This document shows, one piece after another, positions 1 through 9,460 of a DNA stretch of 64,000 nt. Origin of the DNA: Planctomycetales bacterium (GTDB lineage Bacteria; Planctomycetota; Planctomycetia; Planctomycetales; Planctomycetaceae); the NCBI GenBank assembly GCA_026400835.1, contig JAPLOA010000081.1:1-64000 (forward strand). Reading direction: 5' to 3'. Position 1 is the first letter of the stretch. The number at the start of each line of letters is the position of its first letter. The notes below the pieces were generated by a model. The model saw only the letters and a program-made list of their open reading frames with translations. It had not been told where the DNA came from and ran no database searches. Position numbers and translations under genes: made by a program.

Positions 1-149
1 CTCGATTGGGCGGCCACATGAACCGAAAACATGACAGCCACCCCGGGTGGCTGGTCCTCTGGAAAGGATGGACTAAACTTCAGGCCATGATCGACGGAGC
101 AAGAACCCAAGAAGCCACCCGGAAATGTGCCTAAACCTAAGCCGGTCGG

Positions 150-761
150 CTCGGGAGTGTCCTTCAGTCTCTGCGCGAAACGACCGAACTCCTCGGCCTG
201 GTAGCGATTGTACGTTCCCAGGTTCTGCCAGCCTCCGGGCGATTTGACGTCATGAGTGAGGCCATGAGCACCTCCAAGTCCGACAGCGAGCGACAGCAGG
301 TCATGTGGTCCTTCGCCGTTTTCTCTTCCCAGCTGGAACGTGGCGACGCGAGTTGAATCGCTCAGGAAGGCAAGATAGATCAGCTCATACATCGTCTGGA
401 AGTACAGCCGGGCCTCTTTGGGCTCGGCATCCAGATGCAGATTCTGTGTATCGACCTGCGGGATTGGCGTATCAATCCACTTCTGGGCCTTCACAAGTTT
501 CAATTCGGTATCTCGCACAGCGTCCAGATACTGCCGGAGTGTTTTCTGATCGCGGATGGAGAGCTCACGAGACAGCGACCGAGTGTTCTCGATCAGCAGA
601 TCCAGGGCACTCTTACTTCTGGCCAGTCTGGCCGCGGCGTCTTTGCCACTGGTCACGAAAAGCATGTCGAAGATTTCCTTCGGCCTGTTCATCGCAGGGA
701 TCGGGCGGCCTTCGTGATTGAATGACTGCGTCTGAGCACCACGCGGGCCATTCTCCTGCCT
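150..761 (-). pseudogene. DUF1552-family protein, internal fragment
   Basis: The minus strand reads as the middle and late part of a DUF1552 protein. Visible segments are SFNHEGRPIP near the left edge, then KEIFDMLF, then a helical stretch with RSLSRELSIRDQKTLRQYL, and FLSDSTRVATFQLGRENG. These match the same family seen intact at 49816-51099. An in-frame TGA at 762-764 precedes the fragment, so there is no start and no Tat signal. After about position 150 the family similarity stops: the usual conserved end (GSG, then a HxNLP-type block) is missing and unrelated residues follow to the window edge. I infer a gene truncated at both ends, not an expressed protein. It lies just downstream of a truncated DUF1592 gene, its usual partner. 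Confidence 0.7.
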
Positions 762-787
762 TCACTCTCCTGCCTTCGTGCTGCTCC

Positions 788-1900
788 CTACCCAGGTTCA
801 ATGGTTGTGATCTCGACTTGAAAGTGATTGAAGTTGATCCATTGGATGCCCTTCAGTCTGGTATGTGTAAGTAAGACCTTAAGGTGTTCTTGATAAGCGG
901 CCTGACCGTGCGAAAGCGAAGTGACGATGAATGCGTGCCCGTCGGCATGAAGCTGCACTCGGTGAGTTCCAAGAAGCAATGGCCCGTCCCACAGCTCCAT
1001 TCGCCGCAAGGAATAAGCTTCACCGCCAAAGAAATCGATGATCTCGCCTGTCTCGACGTGAAACAGCTCGTGCTGATTTCGCGGCTTGCGTTTTTTCTTT
1101 TCACCAGCGTCAGTGGCGGCCTCTTCCTTTTTGGGAGCGGCCTTCTCGAACTCTTCCGGCATTGAAATGATGTACGTGACGGCTGGCGGTCGTTCACCAC
1201 TGACCGTTGCCCGTTTAAGTGCCTTTAACGCGGTCTCACGATAAATCTGGAACTGCATGACCGACATCTGCAACAGTTCCGAGCTGTTCTTGAAACCGTC
1301 TTCCGAAGTGGATTCCGGTGGTAGGTTATTCGCGAGATTGTAAGGCAGCCCCAGCAGATCCTGGAGAGCGTAGTTGTATTCGTAATTCGTCAGCCGGCGG
1401 AATGATGAATGCTCTTTAATGTTCCGACGGACAAGCGACGCTGCCCTGAGTTCCTCGGTGAGCCAATCGACAATTCGTCCACGATCGGCGTCCGCAAGTG
1501 CGTATTCCGCAGCGTCCTCCGGAGGCATCTCCGACTTGCTGATCGCGCCGAAGACTTCACGCCAACGTTCAACGTCCGGACCGGTCAGAAGATCCGGGTT
1601 CAGTTGGTCGATGCGAAGCCGGCCCTCGGATTTCTCGGGACCATGACAGGCAAGGCAACTCTTCTTGAGAACGGGTTCCACGGACTCGCGAAAAGCGGCG
1701 ACGTTCGAAGCAGGAACGGCGTCGCTGGGAGTCGAAGTGGACTCTGCGGTCGACTCTTTCAGGAACCGGGATTCAGCTCGCCCGTGTTCCCTTGCCGCTT
1801 CAAGGCTGATTGGAGCCTCCTGACCATCAGCAGCCAGCCCCGCACCCGTGATTCCAAGGATGAGCAGGCCGATGATTGCGGGATTCTTCATGGTCTGCAT
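788..1900 (-). pseudogene. DUF1587/DUF1592 cytochrome-like protein, C-terminally truncated
   Basis: 370 codons from ATG at 1900. There is a signal peptide (residues about 1-24), then a c-type haem motif CLACH near residue 83 and the DUF1587-like region with SEMPPEDA and the FRRLTNYEYNYALQDLLGL block typical of the planctomycete DUF1587/DUF1592 family. Intact members carry DUF1592, DUF1588, DUF1627/1585-type domains and run 750-1000 residues, as the copy at 51101-53683 does. This one stops soon after the first domains with an unrelated tail ending at 788. It may still be expressed as a short secreted haem protein, but the truncation together with the broken DUF1552 remnant downstream argues for a dead gene pair. 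A promoter would lie in 1901-2078. Confidence 0.72.
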
Positions 1901-2078
1901 TGCGAGAGTTTGCCAGCATCAGAGGGATTATTACGTTTCGGAGGTGTTGATCCGCATTGGCGAACCGGTGGGCCTTTCTCCGGTCATGCTATCAAAACCA
2001 AAGTTGCAATACACCAATCCCTTCTGCACCGACAGTGAATCACAACGGACATTACTGAGAGACAGGCAGGGAGAGACA

Positions 2079-2106
2079 CGGAGGGCTGACGCCCTGCCGC
2101 TCGCCG
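2079..2106 (+). repeat. REP-like dispersed repeat, copy 1
   Basis: 28 bases built around a small hairpin AGGGC-TGAC-GCCCT followed by GCCGCTCGCC. An identical copy lies at 2204-2231 and a near-identical inverted copy at 12108-12134. All three lie between genes. A function as a transcription end, or as a remnant of REP-type mobility, is inference. Confidence 0.75.
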
Positions 2107-2203
2107 GTTTGGTGGGCTTCCGACGAGCGGTATAGCGTCAGCGATCCGTGTCTCAGCGATTTTTCGTGATGGGCAAGTCACAGAAAACAGACAGGGACGA
2201 ACT

Positions 2204-2231
2204 CGGAGGGCTGACGCCCTGCCGCTCGCCG
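2204..2231 (+). repeat. REP-like dispersed repeat, copy 2
   Basis: Identical over 28 bases to the copy at 2079-2106, in the same orientation, about 125 bases downstream. It is preceded by a run containing CAGAAAACAGACAGG, which partly resembles the bases flanking the copy at 12108. Confidence 0.75.
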
Positions 2232-2787
2232 ACTCAACGCCCTGACTTGCGGAAACTTCCCAATTTTGTGAGCGATCTCGCTCATCTGTACACAGAACAG
2301 CACACCAATTTTCCACAGTCACAGAATCGTCAAAAGGCTGGATTCTCGGGCGTCAAACGGCTTCTCCGCGAAATTCCATAGTTTGGGAGATCTTGCTGAA
2401 CCGCGGATCTCTCAGGGAAACTCTGCCGTAATCGCCTGGCATGCGGGTCTGAGAAAGTCTGCTCGGCACGCCGAAGAAGCCTCGAAAGAAGACCTGCACC
2501 GTTGTTCTCTGCGGGAGTTGGGGGGGGCGTATTTCACCGGGCGAGTTCGACCGAAGTCCTTGACCGCCAACGGATCGCGGCTAGAATTGCCCGATGCCAG
2601 ACAGGGGAGTTCAGGATGCATGCTCCAGGCGTCACTAATCAAAAGTCCTTTGTTGATCATTGGAAGTCTCAGTGGTTGAGCAAGATTGAAGCTCCCGCCG
2701 TTTTGAATAGTTCCCCGTAGCCCGTGATTCATCGCCGCGCTCTCCGCTGCGCTGAGGAATGAACTGCAGGGACAAGACCAAAGTGTG

Positions 2788-2867
2788 CTCAGAAAAGAGG
2801 TCAGGAACCAAAAGCCAAATGGCCCGCAGGGTGCTGCGCACAATTGGTTCCTGACCCCTTTTCTGAG
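2788..2867. repeat. MITE-like inverted repeat upstream of dnaG
   Basis: Two 24-base arms (2788-2811 and 2844-2867) are reverse complements at 23 of 24 positions, with CTCAGAAAAG at the outer tip and GGAACCAA at the inner tip. They enclose 32 bases. The dnaG frame stays open leftward through this element to a GTG at 2785. That is probably accidental, because the coding similarity to primase starts only after 2935. Confidence 0.8.
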
Positions 2868-2934
2868 TGGATTCCGACTGTCTGACGGATCGCTCGTTTG
2901 GGTTCACTGTCAGAGATCGACGTCGGAGTTCACT

Positions 2935-4839
2935 GTGGTTGGTTTTGGAGATGACTTCAAGGAACTGGTTCGGTCCAGCACCAATCTTGTGGATCTGGTG
3001 TCTGAAACGGTTTCGCTGAAGCCAATTCACGGAGGACGTGATTTTATTGGATTGTGTCCGTTTCACGACGACAAGAATCCTTCGTTTCACGTTTATCCGG
3101 ATCGTCAAACTTATCGGTGCTGGGTCTGTGACCAGGGCGGAGATTGTTTTCGCTGGGTCATGGAAATAGAGAAGCTTCCTTTCCCGGAAGCGATGGAGTC
3201 TTTAGCTCGCCGAGCGAGGCTGGAGGTTCCCAAAAAGAAGCGTGATGAAGCGACTTCAGACAATCAGCTCAAAAAGACCGATTCGCTCGCGGTAGTCGAG
3301 TGGGCTGTCAATCTCATGCATTCCACGCTGCGAACCAGCGCGAAAGCAGAGAACGCTCGGGAGTACGTCAAAAAGAGAAAACTGTCGGAAGATACTGTAC
3401 GGAACTTCCGACTGGGGTATCACCCGGAGGACTGGAACTGGTTTCTTGATCAAGCGCGAACTCGCTTTACACCAGCTCAACTGGTAGCGGCCGGTTTGAT
3501 TCAGGAGCGAAACAATGGTCCTGGATACTTTGACAATTTAGTGGGTCGTTTGGTCTTTCCCATCATTGATGAGCGAGGCCGACCGGTTGCATTCGGAGGA
3601 CGAGTGTTGCCGGGGGGCAACATTGAAAGTGATGCGAAATATTGGAATAGTCTGGAAAGTGCAATCTTCCATAAGCGTCGAACACTTTATGCGTTCGATC
3701 GGGCTCGAGAAACAATTCGACGCAGCAAGACGGCCATAATTGTTGAAGGATACATGGACTGCATCGCCTGTCATCAGGCGGGAGTCACCAACGCTGTCGC
3801 CACACTCGGGACAGCGATGACCGAAGATCATGTGCGATTTCTGCGGCGATTCGCAGAAAAAGTTGTCCTGGTTTATGACTCGGACAAAGCAGGGCAGGAT
3901 GCCGCAGAACGATCCATTTCACGGTTTTTGGCCGAAGATCTGGACCTGAGAATCCTGAGCGTCCCATCCGGTAAAGATCCGGCGGATTATCTGGAAGATC
4001 ACACGTCAGAAGAATTCTACTCCCTTACGGCATCCGCGAGTGAGGCGTGGGAATACAAATTGCGGTCGATTTTGCAGCGAATCAGCATCAACACGATTGC
4101 TGGTCGTCAGCAGGTTTTGAATCAGATGATGGAGTTCCTGGCAGCCTCACAAGGGCTGGCTGGCAGCATTCGCGAAGATATGATTCTTCGAAATGTCTGT
4201 GGGCGTGTCCAGGTTGATGAACGGATGGCTCGCCAGCAATTGAAAGAATTGCGCGGTCAGACACAGAAAAAGGGGTTCACGCGACGTGATGCCGAAAGGC
4301 AACCCGTCGAATTGAAAACTCGAGTCGAAAATGCCCTCGAACGTGCAGAACGGGAGGTATTGGAGATCATCTTAACTTGTCCTGAAACAATCGATGTCAT
4401 CCGGCACCAGATCGGGGCGGATGATTTCGAGAATGCACGACACCAGCGGCTGCTGGATCTGTGTATTGATGTCTGGAAGGAAGACGGAGACCTTCCGGAG
4501 TTGGGTCGGATGATCATTGCGGCTGAATCAGATTCAGATCTTCTGAGCCTGATCAACGCACTGGTGGATTCGGCCGAGGAGAAAGGAATCTTCAGACTCA
4601 TGAACGATCAGCCGAACGCTCATGAACAAGCCGGTGGTGCTTCGGCACCATCGCATCTGGAACGGGTCCTCCGCCCCATTCTGGAACGGCGAGAAAAACG
4701 ACTGAACCTCGTGTCGAAACAATTATTGGCTCAACCGGCACAGTCCATGAGCATACTCGACGACGGGACAATAGACGCACTTCGACGCCTTCACAAATTT
4801 CGTCAAAGTCAGATGGGAAACCCTACGGAAATGAAATAG
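2935..4839 (+). CDS. dnaG: DNA primase DnaG
   Basis: Replicative primase that makes RNA primers at the fork and is recruited by the DnaB helicase. From GTG 2935 the protein has 634 residues. The N-terminal CHC2 zinc ribbon is complete: C41, H44, C62, C65 in CPFH and CWVC. The catalytic core follows, with the TOPRIM part at about 265-345 (IIVEGYMD with the acidic metal ligand, then VYDSDKAGQDA). The C-terminal 180 residues correspond to the helicase-binding region. I chose GTG 2935 because GGAG lies six bases upstream and homology begins right there; the frame stays open further left only through an inverted-repeat element. The length is usual for the family. The gene lies about 135 bases upstream of rpoD in the same orientation, like a macromolecular synthesis operon without rpsU. 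Confidence 0.95.
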   Translation: MVGFGDDFKELVRSSTNLVDLVSETVSLKPIHGGRDFIGLCPFHDDKNPSFHVYPDRQTYRCWVCDQGGDCFRWVMEIEKLPFPEAMESLARRARLEVPKKKRDEATSDNQLKKTDSLAVVEWAVNLMHSTLRTSAKAENAREYVKKRKLSEDTVRNFRLGYHPEDWNWFLDQARTRFTPAQLVAAGLIQERNNGPGYFDNLVGRLVFPIIDERGRPVAFGGRVLPGGNIESDAKYWNSLESAIFHKRRTLYAFDRARETIRRSKTAIIVEGYMDCIACHQAGVTNAVATLGTAMTEDHVRFLRRFAEKVVLVYDSDKAGQDAAERSISRFLAEDLDLRILSVPSGKDPADYLEDHTSEEFYSLTASASEAWEYKLRSILQRISINTIAGRQQVLNQMMEFLAASQGLAGSIREDMILRNVCGRVQVDERMARQQLKELRGQTQKKGFTRRDAERQPVELKTRVENALERAEREVLEIILTCPETIDVIRHQIGADDFENARHQRLLDLCIDVWKEDGDLPELGRMIIAAESDSDLLSLINALVDSAEEKGIFRLMNDQPNAHEQAGGASAPSHLERVLRPILERREKRLNLVSKQLLAQPAQSMSILDDGTIDALRRLHKFRQSQMGNPTEMK

Positions 4840-4887
4840 CAGCGACCTGCCGTTAGAGAATCGGATCCCTGTCATTTGAGATTTCAG

Positions 4888-4903
4888 ATTTGAAATTTCA
4901 AAT
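4888..4903. repeat. AT-rich palindrome in the dnaG-rpoD spacer
   Basis: Perfect 16-base palindrome ATTTGAAATTTCAAAT, set in a longer AT-rich stretch of related words (4875-4912). A similar but different palindrome lies just after rpoD at 6631-6658. It could be an operator or a DNA-unwinding site; nothing here decides. Confidence 0.6.
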
Positions 4904-4913
4904 TGAAAATGAA

Positions 4914-4942
4914 TTGACGCTAAGTCTCATACTACGAATCAT
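4914..4942 (+). promoter_or_regulatory. Possible promoter of rpoD
   Basis: TTGACG at 4914-4919 and AATCAT at 4937-4942 are separated by 17 bases, 33 bases before the rpoD start. The -35 is a 5/6 match and the -10 a 4/6 match to the housekeeping consensus. It would allow rpoD to be expressed apart from dnaG. Judged by eye only. Confidence 0.35.
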
Positions 4943-4975
4943 TCAGTCGAAAAAGTATTCCTCGGAGACACTCCT

Positions 4976-6616
4976 ATGCAATGCCTCGATGAAAGCCTGC
5001 GAAGCCTGATCCAAACCGGAATCAAGCAGGGCCATCTTTTCTTCTCCCAGGTCAATTCCTATCTGCCTGATGAAGCTACCGATCCGCTCTTCCTGGATCA
5101 CTTGATCATCTATCTCGAAGAACTCAACATGCCGCTGGTGGTTGATCCGGTGAAGGAAGTCGCTTCCGAACCGTTGGCCACTCGCAAAAAACGCAAGCCG
5201 GAAATCCGTATCGATGACGACTCACGCGGCACCGAAGATCCGATTCGGATGTACCTGAGCCAGATGGGCGAGATTCCTCTGCTGAAGCGTGATGAAGAAA
5301 TCTTCCTCGCGAAGCAGATCGAAGTCACTCGCCGCCGCTTCCGCCGTGCTCTGCTCAGCAACGAGTTCGCTCTGAGCTTCTGCCACGAAACTCTGATCAA
5401 AGTGCATCGCGGAGAACTTCCGTTTGATCGTACGATCAAGGTTTCCATGACGGAAAGCCTGGAGAAGGAACAGATTCTTGGCCGTATGCCCTTCAACCTG
5501 GCTACGATTGAGAACATTCGCACACGTGATGTGGAAGACTACGCGAAACTGGCAACTGATCTGCCCGCATCTGAACGCACTGAAATTCAGCATCGAATGG
5601 CTGAACGCCGTCGCCGCTGTGTGACTTTGCTGGAAGAACTGAGCCTGCGAACTCAGCGCCTGCAGCCCTGCATGAAGCGTCTGGAACAGATCTCCAATCG
5701 CATGATGGAGCTGCACGAACAGATCTCCAGCCTGCGAAATCTGACATCGGCTGGCGATGAACGCCGACACCTGCAGAAGGAACTGGACGATCTGATCCTG
5801 CTGACTCGCGAAACGCCGGAATCAATGGCCGCTCAGATGCAGGCCATTCTGCAGCGACATGGCGAATACGACAAAGCGATGCGAGATCTCTCCGGAGGCA
5901 ACCTGCGTCTGGTAGTGTCGATCGCCAAGAAGTACCGCAATCGTGGAATGACTTTCCTCGACCTCATTCAGGAAGGCAACACCGGCCTGATGCGAGCAGT
6001 CGATAAGTACGAGTATCGCCGCGGCTATAAGTTCTCAACTTACGCCACATGGTGGATTCGTCAGGCGATTACTCGTGCGATTGCAGACCAGGCTCGTACG
6101 ATTCGTGTGCCTGTCCACATGATCGAAACGATGACCAGGTTGCGTGCAGCCGCTCGAGTTCTTCTGCAGGAAATTGGCCGCGAACCATCCGTTGAAGAAA
6201 TGGCCGAAGTGGCCAATATTCCAATTGATGAAGCTCGTCGAGTCATGAGAATTTCTCGCCAGCCAATCAGTCTTGATAAGCCGATCGGCGAAAGCGATGA
6301 CAGCGCATTTGGTGACTTCCTCGAAGATCGTGGCAACGACAGCCCGGTCAGCAACGCGGCGTCAGAAATGTTGAAGGACAAGATCGACGTTGTCCTGAAG
6401 ACTCTGACCTACCGCGAACGCGAAATCATCAAGCTGCGATACGGTTTGGGCGATGGTTACACCTACACGCTGGAAGAAGTTGGCCGCATCTTCAAGGTAA
6501 CTCGTGAGCGAGTTCGCCAGATTGAAGCCAAGGCCGTACGCAAGCTTCAGCATCCGGTAAGAAGCCGCCAGCTTCAGGGCTTCCTTGAGGGAATCGCCGC
6601 TGTTGCAGGCCACTAA
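4976..6616 (+). CDS. rpoD: Primary sigma factor RpoD/SigA (sigma-70)
   Basis: Housekeeping sigma factor that directs RNA polymerase to -10/-35 promoters. It has 546 residues from ATG 4976. A short region 1.1-like N-terminus is followed by region 1.2 ([16 protein letters not shown] near residue 88), a non-conserved coiled helical stretch (about 150-300), region 2 ([18 protein letters not shown] to [14 protein letters not shown], about 308-365), region 3, and region 4 at about 475-540 with the -35 recognition helix [17 protein letters not shown]. All motifs needed for a primary sigma are present. It is downstream of dnaG and is followed by a palindrome and a Rho-independent terminator at 6675-6705. 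Confidence 0.96.
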   Translation: MQCLDESLRSLIQTGIKQGHLFFSQVNSYLPDEATDPLFLDHLIIYLEELNMPLVVDPVKEVASEPLATRKKRKPEIRIDDDSRGTEDPIRMYLSQMGEIPLLKRDEEIFLAKQIEVTRRRFRRALLSNEFALSFCHETLIKVHRGELPFDRTIKVSMTESLEKEQILGRMPFNLATIENIRTRDVEDYAKLATDLPASERTEIQHRMAERRRRCVTLLEELSLRTQRLQPCMKRLEQISNRMMELHEQISSLRNLTSAGDERRHLQKELDDLILLTRETPESMAAQMQAILQRHGEYDKAMRDLSGGNLRLVVSIAKKYRNRGMTFLDLIQEGNTGLMRAVDKYEYRRGYKFSTYATWWIRQAITRAIADQARTIRVPVHMIETMTRLRAAARVLLQEIGREPSVEEMAEVANIPIDEARRVMRISRQPISLDKPIGESDDSAFGDFLEDRGNDSPVSNAASEMLKDKIDVVLKTLTYREREIIKLRYGLGDGYTYTLEEVGRIFKVTRERVRQIEAKAVRKLQHPVRSRQLQGFLEGIAAVAGH

Positions 6617-6630
6617 TTCGTCCCGAACAA

Positions 6631-6658
6631 TTTGAGAGTTCAAATTTGAACTCCCAAA
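6631..6658. repeat. Long palindrome after rpoD
   Basis: A perfect 18-base palindrome (GAGTTCAAATTTGAACTC, 6636-6653) extends to 28 bases with a single mismatched pair. It lies 15 bases after the rpoD stop and just before the terminator, so it may take part in transcript end formation or be a protein-binding site. Confidence 0.7.
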
Positions 6659-6674
6659 CCGGCATCAGAAACAG

Positions 6675-6705
6675 ACGCACGCAGAATTTCTCTGCGGGCG
6701 TTTTT
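6675..6705 (+). terminator. Rho-independent terminator of rpoD
   Basis: Hairpin with stem ACGC plus CGCAGA pairing to TCTGCG plus GCGT (one bulged position on each side, loop of five bases), followed by five T. It lies about 60 bases after the rpoD stop. The opposing lipoprotein gene ends at 6860. Confidence 0.7.
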
Positions 6706-6859
6706 CTGCGCTCAGACGAAGTTGGCCTTCACAGGATCCTGCTTGGTCAATTTGCAGGAAGATTCATTTGCGTTCAATCCGTATGTCGCTCCGGAAATGC
6801 TCGAGCGTGTCCTGGTTGATCGCTCACTTCCATCGGTATCCGGACAGCAAAAAGCAGAC

Positions 6860-9460
6860 TTACTTCTTAGCAGCGGTTTCCGCTTTCGCGTCGTCAGCAG
6901 CAGGTGCTTTTGCATCGCTGGTTTCGACAACAATGATTTCAATGGTGAACGCTCCGGCAGCTGCACCGCCAGCTTGAGCACCGTATCCCGCTGGGGCTCC
7001 GGGAGCACCTGATTCCCCATAACCGCCCGCCGCGACACCTACGCCACCGCCACCGCCACCCGCTGATGATTGAACAAGCACATCTGCCGTGCGTTTTGAT
7101 CCGGTCTGAGTGGCCTTAAATCCGTCGATCCACAACAGAACACCCTTCGCTTCACTGGCTCGCTTAATTCCGGTTGCTCGAGACTCATAATGATCGGCAA
7201 GATCCTGTTGGTCTTTAGGTTTCTCCGGCGAGAATGATGTGCGGGCGTAATAGATCTTTGTCGGCGATGGTGCGGATTCGTTCAGAGCCGATCCCTCACG
7301 TCCGGGCAGAGTCAACACACCGTAGAATTCAGCCACGGCATTCTTATGCAGTCGGATCGGAAGATTCTCTGTCACCGGCGTCAGCTTTCCAGGTGTTGTC
7401 GACAGTGCTCTCATGCGATCACGAAGAGACAACACAACTTCAAGACTCGCCGTGGCCCAGCCATCCAACGGCACGCCCTGAGCGGCCTCGGTACGAGTCG
7501 GCTTTGCCCTCGGCAGTGACTTCATTGATATCAACATGCCGGGATCATGAACGGATGTCGAAAAGAACCCCGTGAGACCAAGTTGGCCTACACTCGCCGG
7601 TGCCGTCTTCTCGAACAAAACAGCCAGCGCCTTGCGAACTCGATCGTTCGGAACCGAAGCTGCGATACGAACAAAGTCGCCTCCCCCGACAAATCCTTTG
7701 GCGATCCCGATATCACTGGAGGCCTCCAGTTGTTTCACCAGGGCATCGACGCATTTCGGCCCCCAAAGAAAACTGGCGGCACGCATCAGAGCGGCATCAG
7801 AAATGAGCGGTTTTCCAACAGCATTGATTCCACCCGGAGCGGCTCCGGTCATACCAGTTCCCGGCATTGCTCCGCCAGGCATTCCAGCATAGCCCTCGGC
7901 TCCTGCTGCTCCCGGAAAAGCGGCACCAGGATATCCCGCAGCTCCAACTCCGGCTCCAGCGACCTGGCCCTCAGCGCCGGGATAAGAATTTGCGGCCTGC
8001 CCCGGCATTCCAGCACCAGGCATTCCCGGCATACCAAACTGTCCGCTTCCTGCAGCGGGACTCAACAAAGGGCGGAATCCCGTAAACTTGTCTGCCGCAA
8101 GTCCAGAAATCTGAGCGGTGACGCTTAATGCTGCAGATCGACTTTCGGGCGGCAACTGCGCTGAGCCGTCAATCAGAGAGAGCAGAATAGGTTCAATCAT
8201 CGTAGGGTTGCTGTCAATATTTCGGTAGAGGCCGTGAGCAACAAGTTCTGCACCGGATCCCGGCGGGAGTGGCGTCTTTACCGTCTGAGCCGCGATCCCA
8301 TAAATCGTCTGCCACGCTCCGGGAGAACCATTCTGAATGAGTCCATCCACGATTCGTTCAATCAATTGAAACTCTGCCAATTTGCCTTGAGCAGCGCCAC
8401 CGGCACCGGGCATTCCGGGCTGCGCGCCCGGATAGGCTCCTCCCGGATATTCTGCGCCGGGATAGCCTGCGGCCGTTCCACCAGCATAACCCGCCGGAGC
8501 CCCTGCAGACATAGCGGCATCAGGCATCGCGGCAGCGGAACCACTCTGAGCACCTGCTGCCCCCGCGTTGGCCGGATTCTGTGCCGGGACGCTGACGGCT
8601 CCTGGAATATTCTTCCCGGCCATCGCTCCGACTCCGCCACCCTGACAAAAAGCAGTGGCCGATTCGAGGAACATCAGGGAGATAGAGTCAACAGCGAGGT
8701 CGTCCCGCTTTCTTTGTTGAATTGAACCCTGAGTTGGCGGCGTTGCCTGCAAAGTCGGAGTGCCTGCTCCCGGCACTGCTCCCGGCGCCATTCCCGGCGC
8801 GGTCGCACCGGCGGCACTGTTGCTGCCCGGGTAGGCGGCTCCGGGATAACCTGCTGCTGGATCACCTGAATAACCGGCCGCTCCGCCCTGCTGATTGGGT
8901 GCAGCGGGAACGCGAGGATTTGCCAGTGCCATCAACAGGCTTGTGAGCATTTCCGCCACCTTGGGGTCACCCGGAGACGACTTCACTCGACTATCAATGG
9001 CATTCAGCAGTTTTGGATCTCGTTCATGAACGGCATCAACAAGCTGCTCATCAGTCCATGTTGCAACGTCTTCAGGCCGCGACGGAATCTGAGGCTGAGT
9101 GTTTCCTGCGGCCCCGGGATAAGCGGAACCCTGTTCAGCTCCGGGATAAGCCGCCCCGGGATACGCTGCACCGGGGACCATTCCTGCCGCATGCCCCGGC
9201 CCACCAGCAGACGCGGCACCTTCCGCTCCGGTTGGCGGTGTCATTCCCGGTGCCATTCCCGGTGCCATTCCCGGTGCGGTTGGGTCGCCCGCAGGCATGC
9301 CCGGCGCCGCGCTACCTGCAGCAGCGGCATCCGATGAAGCCGCGGAATCGGAGGCCGCCTCTTCCCCACCGCCGCATCCGACGGTGAACAGGAGCATCGC
9401 TGGCAGGAAGGCGTCGATAAACAAACGCCGCAGAGGCGACCGAGTGGCTGAAATGACCAC
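6860..9460 (-). CDS. Large Ala/Gly/Pro-rich lipoprotein with PGAAYPG-type repeats
   Basis: Function unknown. From GTG 9460 the protein has 866 residues. The N-terminus has basic residues, a hydrophobic stretch and a lipobox-like LFTVGC followed by GGG, so it is probably a lipoprotein. About residues 40-500 contain many low-complexity blocks rich in Ala, Gly, Pro and Tyr (AAYPGAEYPG, MAPGMAPGM). They are separated by ordered alpha-rich segments, for example EDVATWTDEQLVDAVHERDP. The C-terminal part (about 630-800) has an ordered domain with LPIRLHKNAVAEFYGVLTLP, then a Gly-rich run and an Ala/Lys tail. I preferred GTG 9460 over TTG 9472 because TTGGAGA lies five bases upstream of it. It is convergent with rpoD and has no obvious partner. 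It could be a surface or envelope protein of the planctomycete cell. Confidence 0.8.
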   Translation of the reverse strand: MVISATRSPLRRLFIDAFLPAMLLFTVGCGGGEEAASDSAASSDAAAAGSAAPGMPAGDPTAPGMAPGMAPGMTPPTGAEGAASAGGPGHAAGMVPGAAYPGAAYPGAEQGSAYPGAAGNTQPQIPSRPEDVATWTDEQLVDAVHERDPKLLNAIDSRVKSSPGDPKVAEMLTSLLMALANPRVPAAPNQQGGAAGYSGDPAAGYPGAAYPGSNSAAGATAPGMAPGAVPGAGTPTLQATPPTQGSIQQRKRDDLAVDSISLMFLESATAFCQGGGVGAMAGKNIPGAVSVPAQNPANAGAAGAQSGSAAAMPDAAMSAGAPAGYAGGTAAGYPGAEYPGGAYPGAQPGMPGAGGAAQGKLAEFQLIERIVDGLIQNGSPGAWQTIYGIAAQTVKTPLPPGSGAELVAHGLYRNIDSNPTMIEPILLSLIDGSAQLPPESRSAALSVTAQISGLAADKFTGFRPLLSPAAGSGQFGMPGMPGAGMPGQAANSYPGAEGQVAGAGVGAAGYPGAAFPGAAGAEGYAGMPGGAMPGTGMTGAAPGGINAVGKPLISDAALMRAASFLWGPKCVDALVKQLEASSDIGIAKGFVGGGDFVRIAASVPNDRVRKALAVLFEKTAPASVGQLGLTGFFSTSVHDPGMLISMKSLPRAKPTRTEAAQGVPLDGWATASLEVVLSLRDRMRALSTTPGKLTPVTENLPIRLHKNAVAEFYGVLTLPGREGSALNESAPSPTKIYYARTSFSPEKPKDQQDLADHYESRATGIKRASEAKGVLLWIDGFKATQTGSKRTADVLVQSSAGGGGGGVGVAAGGYGESGAPGAPAGYGAQAGGAAAGAFTIEIIVVETSDAKAPAADDAKAETAAKK

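Larger units (their letters stand above)
1901..2787. other. Gene-free, repeat-containing spacer
   Basis: No convincing gene is seen on either strand. The stretch holds two REP-like copies (2079 and 2204) and ends against an inverted-repeat element (2788-2867). The reading frames present are short, overlap each other, and show no family resemblance. Confidence 0.6.

Noticed and set aside
2785-2934. A longer dnaG starting at GTG 2785
   Set aside because: The extra 50 codons run through an inverted-repeat element and have no primase similarity; GTG 2935 has a ribosome site and matches the family start.
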